This document shows, one piece after another, positions 26,354 to 34,882 of a stretch of DNA of 64,000 bases. Below the pieces are notes generated by a model. The model saw nothing but the letters and a program-made list of their open reading frames with translations, searched no databases and was not told the DNA's origin. A program made the position numbers and the translations under genes. Within the stretch, counting starts at the first letter, position 1; every line of letters starts with the position of its first letter. Source of the stretch: Amnibacterium flavum (GTDB taxonomy: Bacteria; Actinomycetota; Actinomycetes; Actinomycetales; Microbacteriaceae); contig NZ_QEOP01000002.1 in the NCBI RefSeq assembly GCF_003097495.1, forward strand, positions 310,001-374,000, written 5' to 3'.

Positions 26354-26986
26354 ATGCCCCCAGTCAGTCGACACCTGTCGCGCACCCCCTCCGAGGCCGT
26401 CATCTCCCGCCTTCTGGGCTTCATGACGCGCAGCGGGTCGTTCGCCGCGATCGGCCTCCTCGCCTTCGTGGTCGACATCGGCGTGTACAACGCGCTGCGG
26501 TTCACGGTGCTCGACGACAAACCCATCGGGGCCAAGGTGATCTCGGTCGCCGTCGCGATGGTCGTCGCCTGGATCGGCAACCGGTACCTGACCTTCCGCG
26601 ATGCCCGCAACCGGCCCCTCTGGCAGGAGGCCGGTCTGTTCACCCTCGCCAACCTCCTCGGCCTGGGCGCCTCGGCCGCCTGCCTGTTCACCTCGCACTA
26701 CCTCCTCGGACTGACCAGCCCGCTCGCCGACAACATCTCCGGCAACGTCATCGGCCTCGCCATCGGCACGGTGGTCCGTTTCGTCGCCTACCGCTACGTG
26801 GTCTTCCCCGACCGCGGACGTGACACGGCGGCCGCGACGGCCGTCATGGTCGCCCTCGAGACCGCAGCCCCCCACGACCCCCGGGAATCCCTCACCGATC
26901 CGGATTCCACCGCCCACGAACGCATCACCCACCCGGAAACATCCCCCGCATTCCCGAGCAAGATCCGATCGGAGCAGACCCTGTGA
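26354..26986 (+). CDS. GtrA-family membrane protein
   Basis: 210 residues from ATG 26354. Four transmembrane helices (about 28-48, 55-78, 90-112, 125-145) match the GtrA/DPMS flippase-like family, with typical AAIGLLAFVVDIGVYN, GNRYLTFRDAR and RFVAYRYVVF. GtrA proteins help move or anchor polyprenyl-phosphate sugars. The hydrophilic C-terminal 50 residues are disordered-looking. It overlaps the next gene by 4 bp and opens the seven-gene surface-glycan block; a polyprenol-phosphate mannose synthase gene at the end of the block is its natural partner. Confidence 0.87.
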   Translation: MPPVSRHLSRTPSEAVISRLLGFMTRSGSFAAIGLLAFVVDIGVYNALRFTVLDDKPIGAKVISVAVAMVVAWIGNRYLTFRDARNRPLWQEAGLFTLANLLGLGASAACLFTSHYLLGLTSPLADNISGNVIGLAIGTVVRFVAYRYVVFPDRGRDTAAATAVMVALETAAPHDPRESLTDPDSTAHERITHPETSPAFPSKIRSEQTL

Positions 26987-28452
26987 TCACCGACAGCCCC
27001 ACAGTGACCGCCGTCGCCCCCGCACCCGACGGCGCCCCCATCCCCGGCCCCCTGCTGACGCCCCAGCCCGATTCGTCGGGCGGCGGGGGGTCGGTTCCCG
27101 ACCTGCCGACCCTGTCGTTCCAGGACGACGTGACGAGCATCTTCGCGTCCTGGACGCCGGGCGAGTGGATCGGCTACAGCAGCCTCGTCCTCCTCTCGCT
27201 CGCGCTGACCGTGATCGCACTCACCACCCTCTGGTGGATGCTGCACGCCTGGCGCAGCGACGGCCACCTCTCGCGAACCGCGTTCGCCGCCGAGGCGAAG
27301 CCCGCCCACCTGTCCTTCTCGCTGCTCGTCCCCGGACGGCACGAGGAGGAGGTCATGGGCGAGACGCTCGACGTTCTGGCCCGTCAGGACCACCCCGACT
27401 TCGAGATCATCGCGATCGTCGGCCATGACGACCCCGGCACCGAGGCCGTCTGCCGTGCTGCGGCGGCCCGTCATCCCGGCCTGATCAAGGTCATCGTCGA
27501 CGACAGCGTGCCGAAGAACAAGCCCAAGGCGCTCAACCTCGCGCTGACCGTCGCGCGCGGCCAGGTCATCGGCGTGTTCGACGCCGAGGACGAGGTGCAC
27601 CCTCACCTGCTCTCCCTCGTCGACACCAAGTTCAAGGACACGGGAGCCGACGTCGTGCAGGGCGGCGTCCAGCTGATGAACTTCCGCTCCAGCTGGTGGT
27701 CGCTGCGCAACGTGCTCGAGTATTACTTCTGGTTCCGCTCCCGCCTGCACTTCCAGGCCGAGGCGAAGTTCATCCCGCTCGGCGGCAACACCGTGTTCGC
27801 CCGCCGTGAATGGCTCGACTGGTCCGACGGCTGGGACGACCAGTGCCTCGCCGAGGACTGCGAGCTCGGCGTCCGCCTCTCGAGCGCCGGCGCCAACATC
27901 GTCGTCGCCTACAGCCCCGAGGTCGCGACACGTGAGGAGACCCCCGGCACACTGAAGTCGCTTTACAAGCAGCGCACCCGCTGGAACCAGGGCTTCCTCC
28001 AGGTTCTGCGCAAGGGGGAGTGGCGCAAGCTGCCCACCTTCCGCCAGCGCATGTTCGCCCGGTACCTGCTGTCGATGCCGTTCCTGCAGGCCGCGACAGG
28101 ACTGCTCATCCCGCTTTCGCTCGTCCTCATCCTGTTCGTCAAGGTGCCGACGCCGATCGCCCTGCTCAGCTTCCTGCCGATCGCGCCCACCCTGGTCACC
28201 ATCGCCGTCGAGGCGGCGGGCCTCGGGGAGTTCGGCCGGGTCTACGGCATCAAGCCGCGCGTCCGCGACTACGTGCGGCTCGTGCTCGGCACGTTCCCGT
28301 ACCAGGTGTTCCTCGCCCTCGCTTCCGTGCGCAGCGTGATCCGTCAGCTGCGCGGCATCAACTCATGGGAGAAGACGGAGCACTCCGGTGCCCACCGCGA
28401 CGCCGCCGAAGAGCGCCGTCAGCCCGAGCTGGTTCTGGGCGGTGTCCGATGA
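26983..28452 (+). CDS. Processive GT2 glycosyltransferase (cellulose/hyaluronan synthase-like)
   Basis: 489 residues from GTG 26983. A Pro-rich N-terminus precedes one TM helix (65-85), then the GT-A domain with D200/D203 (FDAEDE), an EDCELG acid and the QxxRW motif QRTRW (330-334). The C-terminus holds two or three TM helices. QxxRW is the hallmark of processive beta-glycan synthases (BcsA, HasA, NodC). There is no PilZ domain and no bcsB nearby. The polymer is unknown; the GH8 enzyme in the same block suggests a beta-1,4-type backbone. Overlaps of 4 bp on both sides indicate coupling. Confidence 0.87.
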   Translation: MITDSPTVTAVAPAPDGAPIPGPLLTPQPDSSGGGGSVPDLPTLSFQDDVTSIFASWTPGEWIGYSSLVLLSLALTVIALTTLWWMLHAWRSDGHLSRTAFAAEAKPAHLSFSLLVPGRHEEEVMGETLDVLARQDHPDFEIIAIVGHDDPGTEAVCRAAAARHPGLIKVIVDDSVPKNKPKALNLALTVARGQVIGVFDAEDEVHPHLLSLVDTKFKDTGADVVQGGVQLMNFRSSWWSLRNVLEYYFWFRSRLHFQAEAKFIPLGGNTVFARREWLDWSDGWDDQCLAEDCELGVRLSSAGANIVVAYSPEVATREETPGTLKSLYKQRTRWNQGFLQVLRKGEWRKLPTFRQRMFARYLLSMPFLQAATGLLIPLSLVLILFVKVPTPIALLSFLPIAPTLVTIAVEAAGLGEFGRVYGIKPRVRDYVRLVLGTFPYQVFLALASVRSVIRQLRGINSWEKTEHSGAHRDAAEERRQPELVLGGVR

Positions 28453-30431
28453 GCCGCGTACTCGAGCGTCCGACGACGGCGCCTCCCGTTCTTCACGGAC
28501 CCGAGCCCATTCCCGCTCCCCGCCGCCACCGCGGTGGCAGCCGGGCCGGCCGCTGGTTCTCCGTCCACGCCCGCTCGATCAGCTGGCTCGCGCCCGTCCT
28601 CCTCATCGCCGGTCTCGTCCAGGCGATCGGAATGGCCGGCTCGCCGCAGCGGATCGACGATGAGGGCACCTACACGGCGCAGGCCTGGTCGATCGCCAAG
28701 CTCGGCGAGATCGCCCACTACACCTACTGGTACGACCACCCGCCGCTGGGCTGGTTGCAGCTCGCGCTGTACGGGCAGGCCACCTTCGCGTTCGACCGCT
28801 ACGACGTCGCGGTCATCGCGATGCGCGAGGCGATGCTCGTCGCGATGGTCGTCTCGGCCGCACTGCTCTGGCTTCTCGCCCGCAAGGTCGGCCTCTCGCG
28901 TGCCGCGGCCTCCGCTGCAGCGCTCCTGTTCGCGGTGTCGCCGCTCGCCGTGCAGTTCCACCGCACGGTGTACCTGGACAACGTGGCGCTGCCCTGGCTC
29001 CTCGCCGCCTTCCTGCTCGCGATGACGAAGCGCAATCAGCTCGCCGGATTCGCGGGCGCAGCGCTCGCCTTCGGTATCGCGGTGCTCTCGAAGGAAACCT
29101 TCCTCCTCGCCCTGCCGGTGCTCGCCTGGGTGATGTGGCGCTCGTCCAACAAGGCGACGCGTCGTTACACCCTCTCGGTGGCGGGCAGCGTCCTCGTGCT
29201 CGTCGGCGGAACCTATCTGCTGCTCGCCGGGGTCAAGGGCGAGATCTTCCCGGGCCCCGATCGGGTCAGCCTGACCTCCGGGATCGCGTTCCAGCTCGCC
29301 AATCGCGAGTCCAGCGGATCCGCGTTCGACCCCGACAGCCTGCTCTCGGCGACCCTCGGCCAGTGGCTCCAGCTCGACCCGGTGATCCTCGTCGGCGGAG
29401 CGGTCGCGGCGCTCGCCGGGCTGTTCGCCCGTCAGCTGCGCCCGTTCGCGGTCCTGTACCTCGGCTTCCTCGCGGTGATCTTCCGGCCCGGGGGATACAC
29501 CCCGGTTCCGTTCGTGATCGGAATGCTCCCGTTCGCAGCTCTCCTCATCGCATGGGGTGCCGAGACCGCCATCCGTGCCGCCCGTCGGCGCGGAGTCCGG
29601 ACCCGCGCCGTCGGCATCGCCGGGATCGCGATCGCGCTGACCGGCGCGATCGTCGCTGCGCCCGTGTGGGCCACGCAGCTTCGCGGTCTCTGGCTGGCCG
29701 ACCTCGACCGCCCCCTGCGGGACGCCCAGTCGTGGGTATCCGAGAACGTGTCGCGCGGCGACCGGGTGGTCGTCGACGACGCCATGTGGGTCGACCTCGT
29801 CGAGTCCGGATTCCCGCGCGACAACGTGATCTGGTACTACAAGGTCGACACCGACTCCGACGTGCAGGACATGCTGCCCAACGGCTGGCAGGACTTCGAC
29901 TACGTCGTCACGACCGGGTCGATGCGCACCTTCCCGGACAACTTCCCTCAGGTGGCCCAGGCTCTCGACAACTCCCGCGTCGTCGCCGAATTCGGCACCG
30001 GCACCCAGGCCGTCGAGATCCGCAAGGTCTACCCCGAGGGCATCGAGGCGGCTGACGAAGCAGAGGGCTTCGCCGGAGAGCGTCGGCAGGCGTTCGGCGG
30101 CGAGCTGGCGAGCAACCCGCGGCTCACCATCGATCCCGAGTCCGAGGCGCTCCTCACGGGAGGCGGGGTCAACGAGTCGCTGACCCTGGCGCTCGGTCAG
30201 CTGCTCTCGACGCACGAACTGACGATCGCGGGATTCCCTGCGATCGCCGGCGAGGACGGCGTCGTGCGCCGTCAGGTGCTCATCACCTCCGTCGACGGCG
30301 AGGCCGTCACGCCGGGAAGCGGCGCGGGGTCCGACCTCGCGGGCTGGTTCGCCGCGCTCGGCGGCAGCTACGACGCCGACGAGACCGCGATCGGGACAGA
30401 CGGGCTCACCGCCCGCTACTCGATCGACTGA
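28449..30431 (+). CDS. GT39/ArnT-like polyprenol-sugar-dependent membrane glycosyltransferase
   Basis: 660 residues from ATG 28449. About eleven to twelve TM helices run from 45 to 400. Acidic residues in the first outer loops (D70, D71, E72 in RIDDEGTYTAQ and D96 in YWYDHPPLGW) match the catalytic signature of PMT/ArnT/GT-C enzymes. A soluble extracytoplasmic domain fills the last 230 residues. It should transfer a sugar from a polyprenyl-phosphate donor to a glycan or protein outside the membrane. The donor could come from the Dpm-like synthase at the end of the block. It overlaps the GT2 gene by 4 bp. Confidence 0.87.
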   Translation: MSRVLERPTTAPPVLHGPEPIPAPRRHRGGSRAGRWFSVHARSISWLAPVLLIAGLVQAIGMAGSPQRIDDEGTYTAQAWSIAKLGEIAHYTYWYDHPPLGWLQLALYGQATFAFDRYDVAVIAMREAMLVAMVVSAALLWLLARKVGLSRAAASAAALLFAVSPLAVQFHRTVYLDNVALPWLLAAFLLAMTKRNQLAGFAGAALAFGIAVLSKETFLLALPVLAWVMWRSSNKATRRYTLSVAGSVLVLVGGTYLLLAGVKGEIFPGPDRVSLTSGIAFQLANRESSGSAFDPDSLLSATLGQWLQLDPVILVGGAVAALAGLFARQLRPFAVLYLGFLAVIFRPGGYTPVPFVIGMLPFAALLIAWGAETAIRAARRRGVRTRAVGIAGIAIALTGAIVAAPVWATQLRGLWLADLDRPLRDAQSWVSENVSRGDRVVVDDAMWVDLVESGFPRDNVIWYYKVDTDSDVQDMLPNGWQDFDYVVTTGSMRTFPDNFPQVAQALDNSRVVAEFGTGTQAVEIRKVYPEGIEAADEAEGFAGERRQAFGGELASNPRLTIDPESEALLTGGGVNESLTLALGQLLSTHELTIAGFPAIAGEDGVVRRQVLITSVDGEAVTPGSGAGSDLAGWFAALGGSYDADETAIGTDGLTARYSID

Positions 30432-30505
30432 CCCCGCTCGCCCAGCACAGATCAACCCCCGTACCAATCGACCCGTTACGACCATCTCCGAAAGGCAGAA
30501 ACGTC

Positions 30506-31387
30506 ATGAACAGCACCCCCCGATCCCGCCCCGCCCAGGGGTTCCGCACCGCACTGGCGGTGGGAGCCGCCGCTCTCCTCGCCGCGGGAGCAGCTCTCCT
30601 CCCCGCGACATCGGCCACGGCCGCCCCCGACGACACCGGCTGGATCCGCGTCGCCCACCTGTCGCCCGACACCAAATCCGTCGACGTGAAGCTCTCCGCC
30701 CTCGCCGGCGGCGACTCGCTGTACGACCTGTCCGACGTCGGCTACGGCGTCGTCTCCGACTACATGCCGCTCCCGGCGGGCACCTACACGGTCGCCATGG
30801 TCGGATCCGACGCACCGGCGGACAGTGAGCCCGCCATCTCGGCGTCGGTCACCATCAACGCCGGAACCGCCTCGACGCTGGCCGCGATCGGCACGAACAG
30901 CGAGCTCGAGACCAAGGTCTTCACCGACGACCTCAGCGCCCCCAGCGAGGGTGCCGCCCGCGTCCGCCTCGTTCAGGCATCGACCACCTCCGACAAGGTG
31001 GACGTCGCCACCACAACCGGTCTCTCCATCGCGAAGGGTGCACCCTCCGGGACCGCCACCGGCTACGCCGAGGTCCCCGCCGGTCCGTGGAACCTGACCG
31101 TCCGCGCCACCAGCGCACGCGGCGCCGCGTCCGTCGACCTCCCCGTCGGCAGCGTCTCCACCTTGTTCGTGCTCGACACCCCCGCCGGCGGTCTGACGAT
31201 CACCCCGATCCTCGACTCCGCATCGGCGGGCACCATGCCCGTCGGCGGCGTCGAGACCGGGGGAGGAGCGCTGGCGCACCGCGATGACAGCGCCGCCATG
31301 CTGCTGCCCGCCGGCATCATCGCGACGCTGATCGCCGGAGCCGGCGCGCTCCTCGTCGTGCGTGCCCGGAGGAGCGCCGAGCGGTGA
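30506..31387 (+). CDS. DUF4397 surface protein with C-terminal anchor
   Basis: 293 residues from ATG 30506, with a gaaagg Shine-Dalgarno. The signal peptide covers 1-42 (cleavage near ATA-APD). A DUF4397 domain follows, starting WIRVAHLSPDTKSVDVKL. The C-terminus has a TM helix (270-286) and the basic tail RARRSAER. Just before the helix comes PVGGVETGGG, with V249-E250-T251-G252 where an LPXTG signal would stand. With the sortase gene two places downstream, it looks like a sortase substrate with a divergent signal. It overlaps the GH8 gene by 4 bp. Confidence 0.85.
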   Translation: MNSTPRSRPAQGFRTALAVGAAALLAAGAALLPATSATAAPDDTGWIRVAHLSPDTKSVDVKLSALAGGDSLYDLSDVGYGVVSDYMPLPAGTYTVAMVGSDAPADSEPAISASVTINAGTASTLAAIGTNSELETKVFTDDLSAPSEGAARVRLVQASTTSDKVDVATTTGLSIAKGAPSGTATGYAEVPAGPWNLTVRATSARGAASVDLPVGSVSTLFVLDTPAGGLTITPILDSASAGTMPVGGVETGGGALAHRDDSAAMLLPAGIIATLIAGAGALLVVRARRSAER

Positions 31388-32541
31388 ACCGGAAGCGCGC
31401 GGGCGTCGTCGCGGGAATCGCGGCGGTGGCGGTCCTCGCCACCGCCGGGATCGCCGTCGCAGCCACCGGCGCCCTCTCCCCGACGGAGGATCCCGACCGG
31501 GCGGCCTCCGCTCCGTCGACACCCCTCGACCCGGCGACCGCAGCACCGAGGGACACCGCCGACGCCGAGCGCGAGTTCCTCGACGACTGGGTCGAGGACG
31601 GACGCGTCGTCCGCCGCGACCAGGGCGGCGACACCGTGAGCGAGGGGCAGGCCTACGGGCTCCTCGTCGCTCTGGCTGCCGACGACGAGGAGTCGTTCGA
31701 TCGGATCTGGGACTGGACCACCACCAACCTGCAGCGGACCGACGGCCTGCTCGCGTGGCGCTGGTCCGATGGAGCAGTCGTCGACGACGAGCCCGCATCG
31801 GATGCCGACCTCGACACGGCTCGTGCACTCGCGCTGGCCGGCGACCGGTGGTCGCGCGACGATCTCACCACCGACGCCACGGCACTGGCCGGGGTCATCG
31901 CGGACCGGCTGACCGTCGAGACGGCAGCGGGCAGGATCCTGCTGCCCGGCATGTGGGCCGCGGCGACCCAGCCGTACGCCTACAACCCGTCCTACCCCTC
32001 GCCCGTCGCCTTCGCCGTCCTGTTCGACCTGACCGGCGACGAACGCTGGAACGAGGTCGCCGCCGGTTCGCGTGCGGTCACATCGAGCCTGCTCGACACC
32101 GCACCTCTCCCGTCCGACTGGGCACGGGTCAACGCCGACGGGACCGTCGCGGTCGCCGCGGGCCCCGCCGAGTCCGCCGAGCCCGTCCGCTACGGCTACG
32201 ACGCCGCCCGGATGCCCATCCGCTTCGCGGAGTCCTGCGACCCCGAGGACGTCGCACTGTCGGCGCGACTCCTGCCGGCCCTCACCTTCGGCGAGGACCT
32301 CACCGCGCAACTCGACCTCGGCGGCTCATCGCTCACGACGGACCGGCACCCCCTCGCGTTCGGAGCCCGCGCCGCGGTCCTCGCCGCGGACGGCGACACC
32401 GCAGGAGCCGAAGCCGACCTCTCCGCGGGGGACACCCTCGCCCAGGAGCAGCAGACCTACTACGGGAGCGCCTGGGCGGCCCTCGCGCCCGCCCTCCTCA
32501 CCGCCACCGATCTCGGCGGCTGCCCGCCCATCACCGCCTAG
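31384..32541 (+). CDS. Glycoside hydrolase family 8-like exported glycanase
   Basis: 385 residues from GTG 31384. An N-terminal signal anchor or signal peptide (7-30) and a Pro/Ala linker precede the (alpha/alpha)6 barrel. GH8/BcsZ signatures are the proton donor E87 in TVSEGQAYGLL, D140-D142-D144 in SDADLDTARAL and the putative base D273 in YGYDAARMPIR. BcsZ-type GH8 enzymes trim beta-1,4-glucan or related polymers during secretion. It is coupled to the DUF4397 gene and 11 bp before the sortase gene. Substrate identity is inferred only from family and context. Confidence 0.82.
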   Translation: MNRKRAGVVAGIAAVAVLATAGIAVAATGALSPTEDPDRAASAPSTPLDPATAAPRDTADAEREFLDDWVEDGRVVRRDQGGDTVSEGQAYGLLVALAADDEESFDRIWDWTTTNLQRTDGLLAWRWSDGAVVDDEPASDADLDTARALALAGDRWSRDDLTTDATALAGVIADRLTVETAAGRILLPGMWAAATQPYAYNPSYPSPVAFAVLFDLTGDERWNEVAAGSRAVTSSLLDTAPLPSDWARVNADGTVAVAAGPAESAEPVRYGYDAARMPIRFAESCDPEDVALSARLLPALTFGEDLTAQLDLGGSSLTTDRHPLAFGARAAVLAADGDTAGAEADLSAGDTLAQEQQTYYGSAWAALAPALLTATDLGGCPPITA

Positions 32542-32552
32542 GAGCGACGACC

Positions 32553-33215
32553 ATGGTTCCCCCCACCACCCCGAACGTCCGACGCACGGCGCGCGTCCGT
32601 TCGCGCCTCGTCGCGTTCGGCGGAGCGCTCGCCGTGATCGGGATCGCCCTCACCGGCTGCACCCCCGCACCGGCACCTGCGGCGGCCCCGACGCCGGTCG
32701 CCTCGTCGGCCGCGTCGGCCCTCGCAGCGGATGCCCCGCAGGAGCCCGCGGCCGCCGCTCAGAAGGTGGCGAGCGCGCCCCCGATCCGCGTCCGCATCCC
32801 GGACATCGGAGTCGACGCACCCCTCGAGGATCTCCACCGCGATTCCTCGGGAGTTCTGCTGCCGCCGGAGGAGTGGATGTCGGCCGGCTGGTATGTCGAC
32901 GGCGTCGCCCCCGGAGAGATCGGCCCCTCGGTGATCGCCGGACACGTCGACACCGTCAGCCAGGTCGCCGTCTTCGTCGATCTCGAGAAACTCCAGCCCG
33001 GTGCCCGTGTCGAGGTCGACCTCGCCGACGGCACAACGACCGCGTTCCAGGTCGACCGCACCATCGACGTCAGCAAGAAGGAGTTCCCGACGGCAGAGGT
33101 CTACGGGCCGACGCCGGACGCCCAGCTGCGGCTCATCACCTGCAACGGACCCTTCGACGACGCCGAGCACCGATACGCCAACAACATCGTCGTCTTCGCC
33201 ACTCGCGTCGCCTGA
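32553..33215 (+). CDS. Class F-type sortase with lipobox
   Basis: 220 residues from ATG 32553, with aggagcga upstream. The catalytic triad is H131 (IAGHVDT), C197 (RLITCNG) and R207 (EHRYANN), the spacing of actinobacterial class F sortases. The N-terminal basic-hydrophobic segment ends in ALTGC, so C36 may be lipidated, which would tether the sortase as a lipoprotein rather than by a transmembrane helix. A Pro/Ala linker follows. It should join a surface protein, most simply the DUF4397 protein of this block, to the cell wall or glycan. Confidence 0.88.
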   Translation: MVPPTTPNVRRTARVRSRLVAFGGALAVIGIALTGCTPAPAPAAAPTPVASSAASALAADAPQEPAAAAQKVASAPPIRVRIPDIGVDAPLEDLHRDSSGVLLPPEEWMSAGWYVDGVAPGEIGPSVIAGHVDTVSQVAVFVDLEKLQPGARVEVDLADGTTTAFQVDRTIDVSKKEFPTAEVYGPTPDAQLRLITCNGPFDDAEHRYANNIVVFATRVA

Positions 33216-33272
33216 GCTCATCCCAGCACCCCCACCCCCGATTCCTGCACCACCCAGGAGAGGAGCACCACC

Positions 33273-34079
33273 GTGAACACCATCGTCGTCATCCCGACGT
33301 ACAACGAGAAAGACAACCTCCACCCGATCCTCGATCGGCTGTTCGACGCAGTTCCCGACGCGCACGCGCTCATCGTCGATGACAGCTCTCCCGACGGCAC
33401 GGGCGAGCTCGCCGACCAGCGCGCCGTCACCGACGGACGCATCCACGTCCTGCACCGGGCGGGCAAGGAGGGGCTCGGCAAGGCCTACCTCGCCGGCTTC
33501 GCCTGGGCGCTCGAACACGGCTACGACGTCATCGTCGAGATGGACGCCGACGGCTCGCACCACCCCGAGCAGCTTCCCCAGCTTCTCGCGCTGGCCCACG
33601 ACGACGACCTGATCCTCGGCTCCCGCTGGGTCCCGGGCGGGAAGGTCGAGAACTGGCCGCTCAGTCGCCGCGTCCTCAGTCAGGGCGGCAACCTCTACGC
33701 ACGTATGGCGCTCGGCGTGAGCGTCCGCGACGCGACCGGCGGCTACCGCGTCTTCACCCGCCGAGCCCTCGAGAAGCTCGATCTCGACGGGGTCGCCTCG
33801 CACGGCTACTGCTTCCAGATCGACCTCGTCTGGCGGGCGCTGCAAGCGGGGCTCCGCGTCGTCGAACACCCCATCACCTTCACCGAGCGGGTGCGCGGCG
33901 AGTCGAAGATGGACTCGTCCATCGTGTCCGAGTCGCTGCTGCGCGTGACCTTCTGGGGTCTGCGCCGCCGCGCCCGCGGAGCCGTGGAGCTGGTGGCCCA
34001 TCACCGCCGTCTGCCGTCGGTGCGCGCCACGAGCCGGGTCGCCTTCGCTCCCCGCAGCTGGGGTATCAGCGGACGATGA
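33273..34079 (+). CDS. Polyprenol-phosphate mannose synthase (GT2, Dpm1-like)
   Basis: 268 residues from GTG 33273, with aggagaggag upstream. A GT-A fold begins VVIPTYNEKDNL, with the nucleotide/metal motif DADGSHHP (D91, D93) and TGGYRVFTRRAL. It has no C-terminal TM domain, so it is a Dpm1-type soluble or peripheral enzyme that makes polyprenyl-phospho-mannose (or glucose) from a nucleotide sugar. In this block it would supply the lipid-linked donor used by the GT39 enzyme, with GtrA as carrier partner. It may also serve lipoglycans elsewhere in the cell. Confidence 0.9.
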   Translation: MNTIVVIPTYNEKDNLHPILDRLFDAVPDAHALIVDDSSPDGTGELADQRAVTDGRIHVLHRAGKEGLGKAYLAGFAWALEHGYDVIVEMDADGSHHPEQLPQLLALAHDDDLILGSRWVPGGKVENWPLSRRVLSQGGNLYARMALGVSVRDATGGYRVFTRRALEKLDLDGVASHGYCFQIDLVWRALQAGLRVVEHPITFTERVRGESKMDSSIVSESLLRVTFWGLRRRARGAVELVAHHRRLPSVRATSRVAFAPRSWGISGR

Positions 34080-34102
34080 GCTGGAATGCCTAGGGTCGAC
34101 CC

Positions 34103-34312
34103 ATGGATCTGAGCAAGGGCGATCGAGTCAGCTGGGGCACTTCGCAGGGGCGCACCCGCGGGAAGGTCGTCGAGAAGAAGACGTCGGATTTCACCTTCGA
34201 CGGCCAACACTTCACCGCAAGCGCCGACGCGCCGGCCTTCATCGTCGAGAGCGAGAAGACCGGAGCGCAGGCGGCGCACAAGGCGGGTGCGCTCAGGAAG
34301 CTGAAGTCCTGA
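34103..34312 (+). CDS. DUF2945 / hypervirulence-associated TUDOR-domain protein
   Basis: 69 residues from ATG 34103. The whole protein is one small beta-barrel domain, starting KGDRVSWGTSQGRTRGKVVEKK and ending IVESEKTGAQAAHKAGALRKL, the pattern of the HVA1/DUF2945 family. It is basic, and a DNA- or RNA-contact role is sometimes proposed, but function is unproven. It stands 23 bp after the mannose synthase and could be the last gene of that transcript. Confidence 0.85.
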   Translation: MDLSKGDRVSWGTSQGRTRGKVVEKKTSDFTFDGQHFTASADAPAFIVESEKTGAQAAHKAGALRKLKS

Positions 34313-34416
34313 CGCGCGGTCCGCGGCCGGCCGCACGATTCGAGGCCAGTGTGCGACGGGGCTTGATCGCGTCGTCGACGGCGGCCCACACGTTGACGAA
34401 GACGGCCTCCGGCCTA

Positions 34417-34444
34417 CTCGACCTCCGTCGAATCGGAGGTCGAG
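34417..34444. terminator. Perfect hairpin, possible terminator
   Basis: 11-bp stem ctcgacctccg (34417-34427) with its complement at 34434-34444 and a 6-nt loop, about 105 bp after the DUF2945 stop. No T-run follows. The 359-bp gap 34313-34671 otherwise holds repeats and no supported gene. Confidence 0.45.
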
Positions 34445-34474
34445 GAGCGCATCGCTGACCGAGCTCCGCCGCCG

Positions 34475-34610
34475 CCCCGCCCGCTGAGCGCAGCGATGCG
34501 AAGGTCCGGGGTAGCCCACTCCGCCCGCTGAGCGCAGCGATGCAAAGAGCCGGGTCGTGTCCGAGCTCCGGGGGGAAGACCCGCCCGCTGAGCCCGTCGA
34601 AGCGAAGGTC
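34475..34610 (+). repeat. Three copies of the GC-rich intergenic repeat
   Basis: Units near 34475, 34520 and 34579 start ccgcccgctgagc; two have the gcagcgatgc interior and the third the ccgtcgaagcg interior. They are the same family as at 18984-19121 and 24820-24946, with single-base variants, and lie before the small membrane gene at 34672. Confidence 0.75.
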
Positions 34611-34671
34611 GATGAGGTTGCACGTAGTGTGAAGGAGACCCCCGCCCGCCCCCGAGCATCCCGGAGCACCA

Positions 34672-34836
34672 GTGTCCATCGAAGTGCTCGTGTTCCTCGC
34701 GCTGGCCGCGATCCTGCTCACGGTCCTGGCCCGGGTGAGCCGGGACCGGCGCGTCAAGCAGGTGCTCTCGATCGCCGCCGGAACCCTCGGGCTCATCGCC
34801 CTCGTCGTCGCGGTGGTCGTCCTGCTCCCGAGCTGA
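34672..34836 (+). CDS. Small two-helix membrane protein
   Basis: 54 residues from GTG 34672, with a ggagca Shine-Dalgarno 3-8 nt before it. Two hydrophobic helices (about 4-20 and 32-52) flank a short basic loop RVSRDRRVKQ. There is no match to a family I recognise. The codon pattern is GC3-rich like its neighbours and a hairpin follows directly after the stop, which supports a real gene. Confidence 0.5.
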   Translation: MSIEVLVFLALAAILLTVLARVSRDRRVKQVLSIAAGTLGLIALVVAVVVLLPS

Positions 34837-34837
34837 C

Positions 34838-34858
34838 CCGACGCCGTCCGCGTCGGGC
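34838..34858. terminator. Hairpin between convergent genes
   Basis: cccgacgc (34838-34845) pairs with gcgtcggg at 34851-34858. A second short stem (gcccgg/ccgggc) follows at about 34864-34879. The hairpins lie between the small membrane gene and the end of treZ and could stop transcription from both sides. Confidence 0.5.
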
Positions 34859-34882
34859 ATCGCCCGGGAAGCCGGGCGCCGT

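Noticed and set aside
26983-28452. True cellulose synthase BcsA
   Set aside because: QxxRW is present, but no PilZ domain or BcsB follows, so I call it only a processive GT2.
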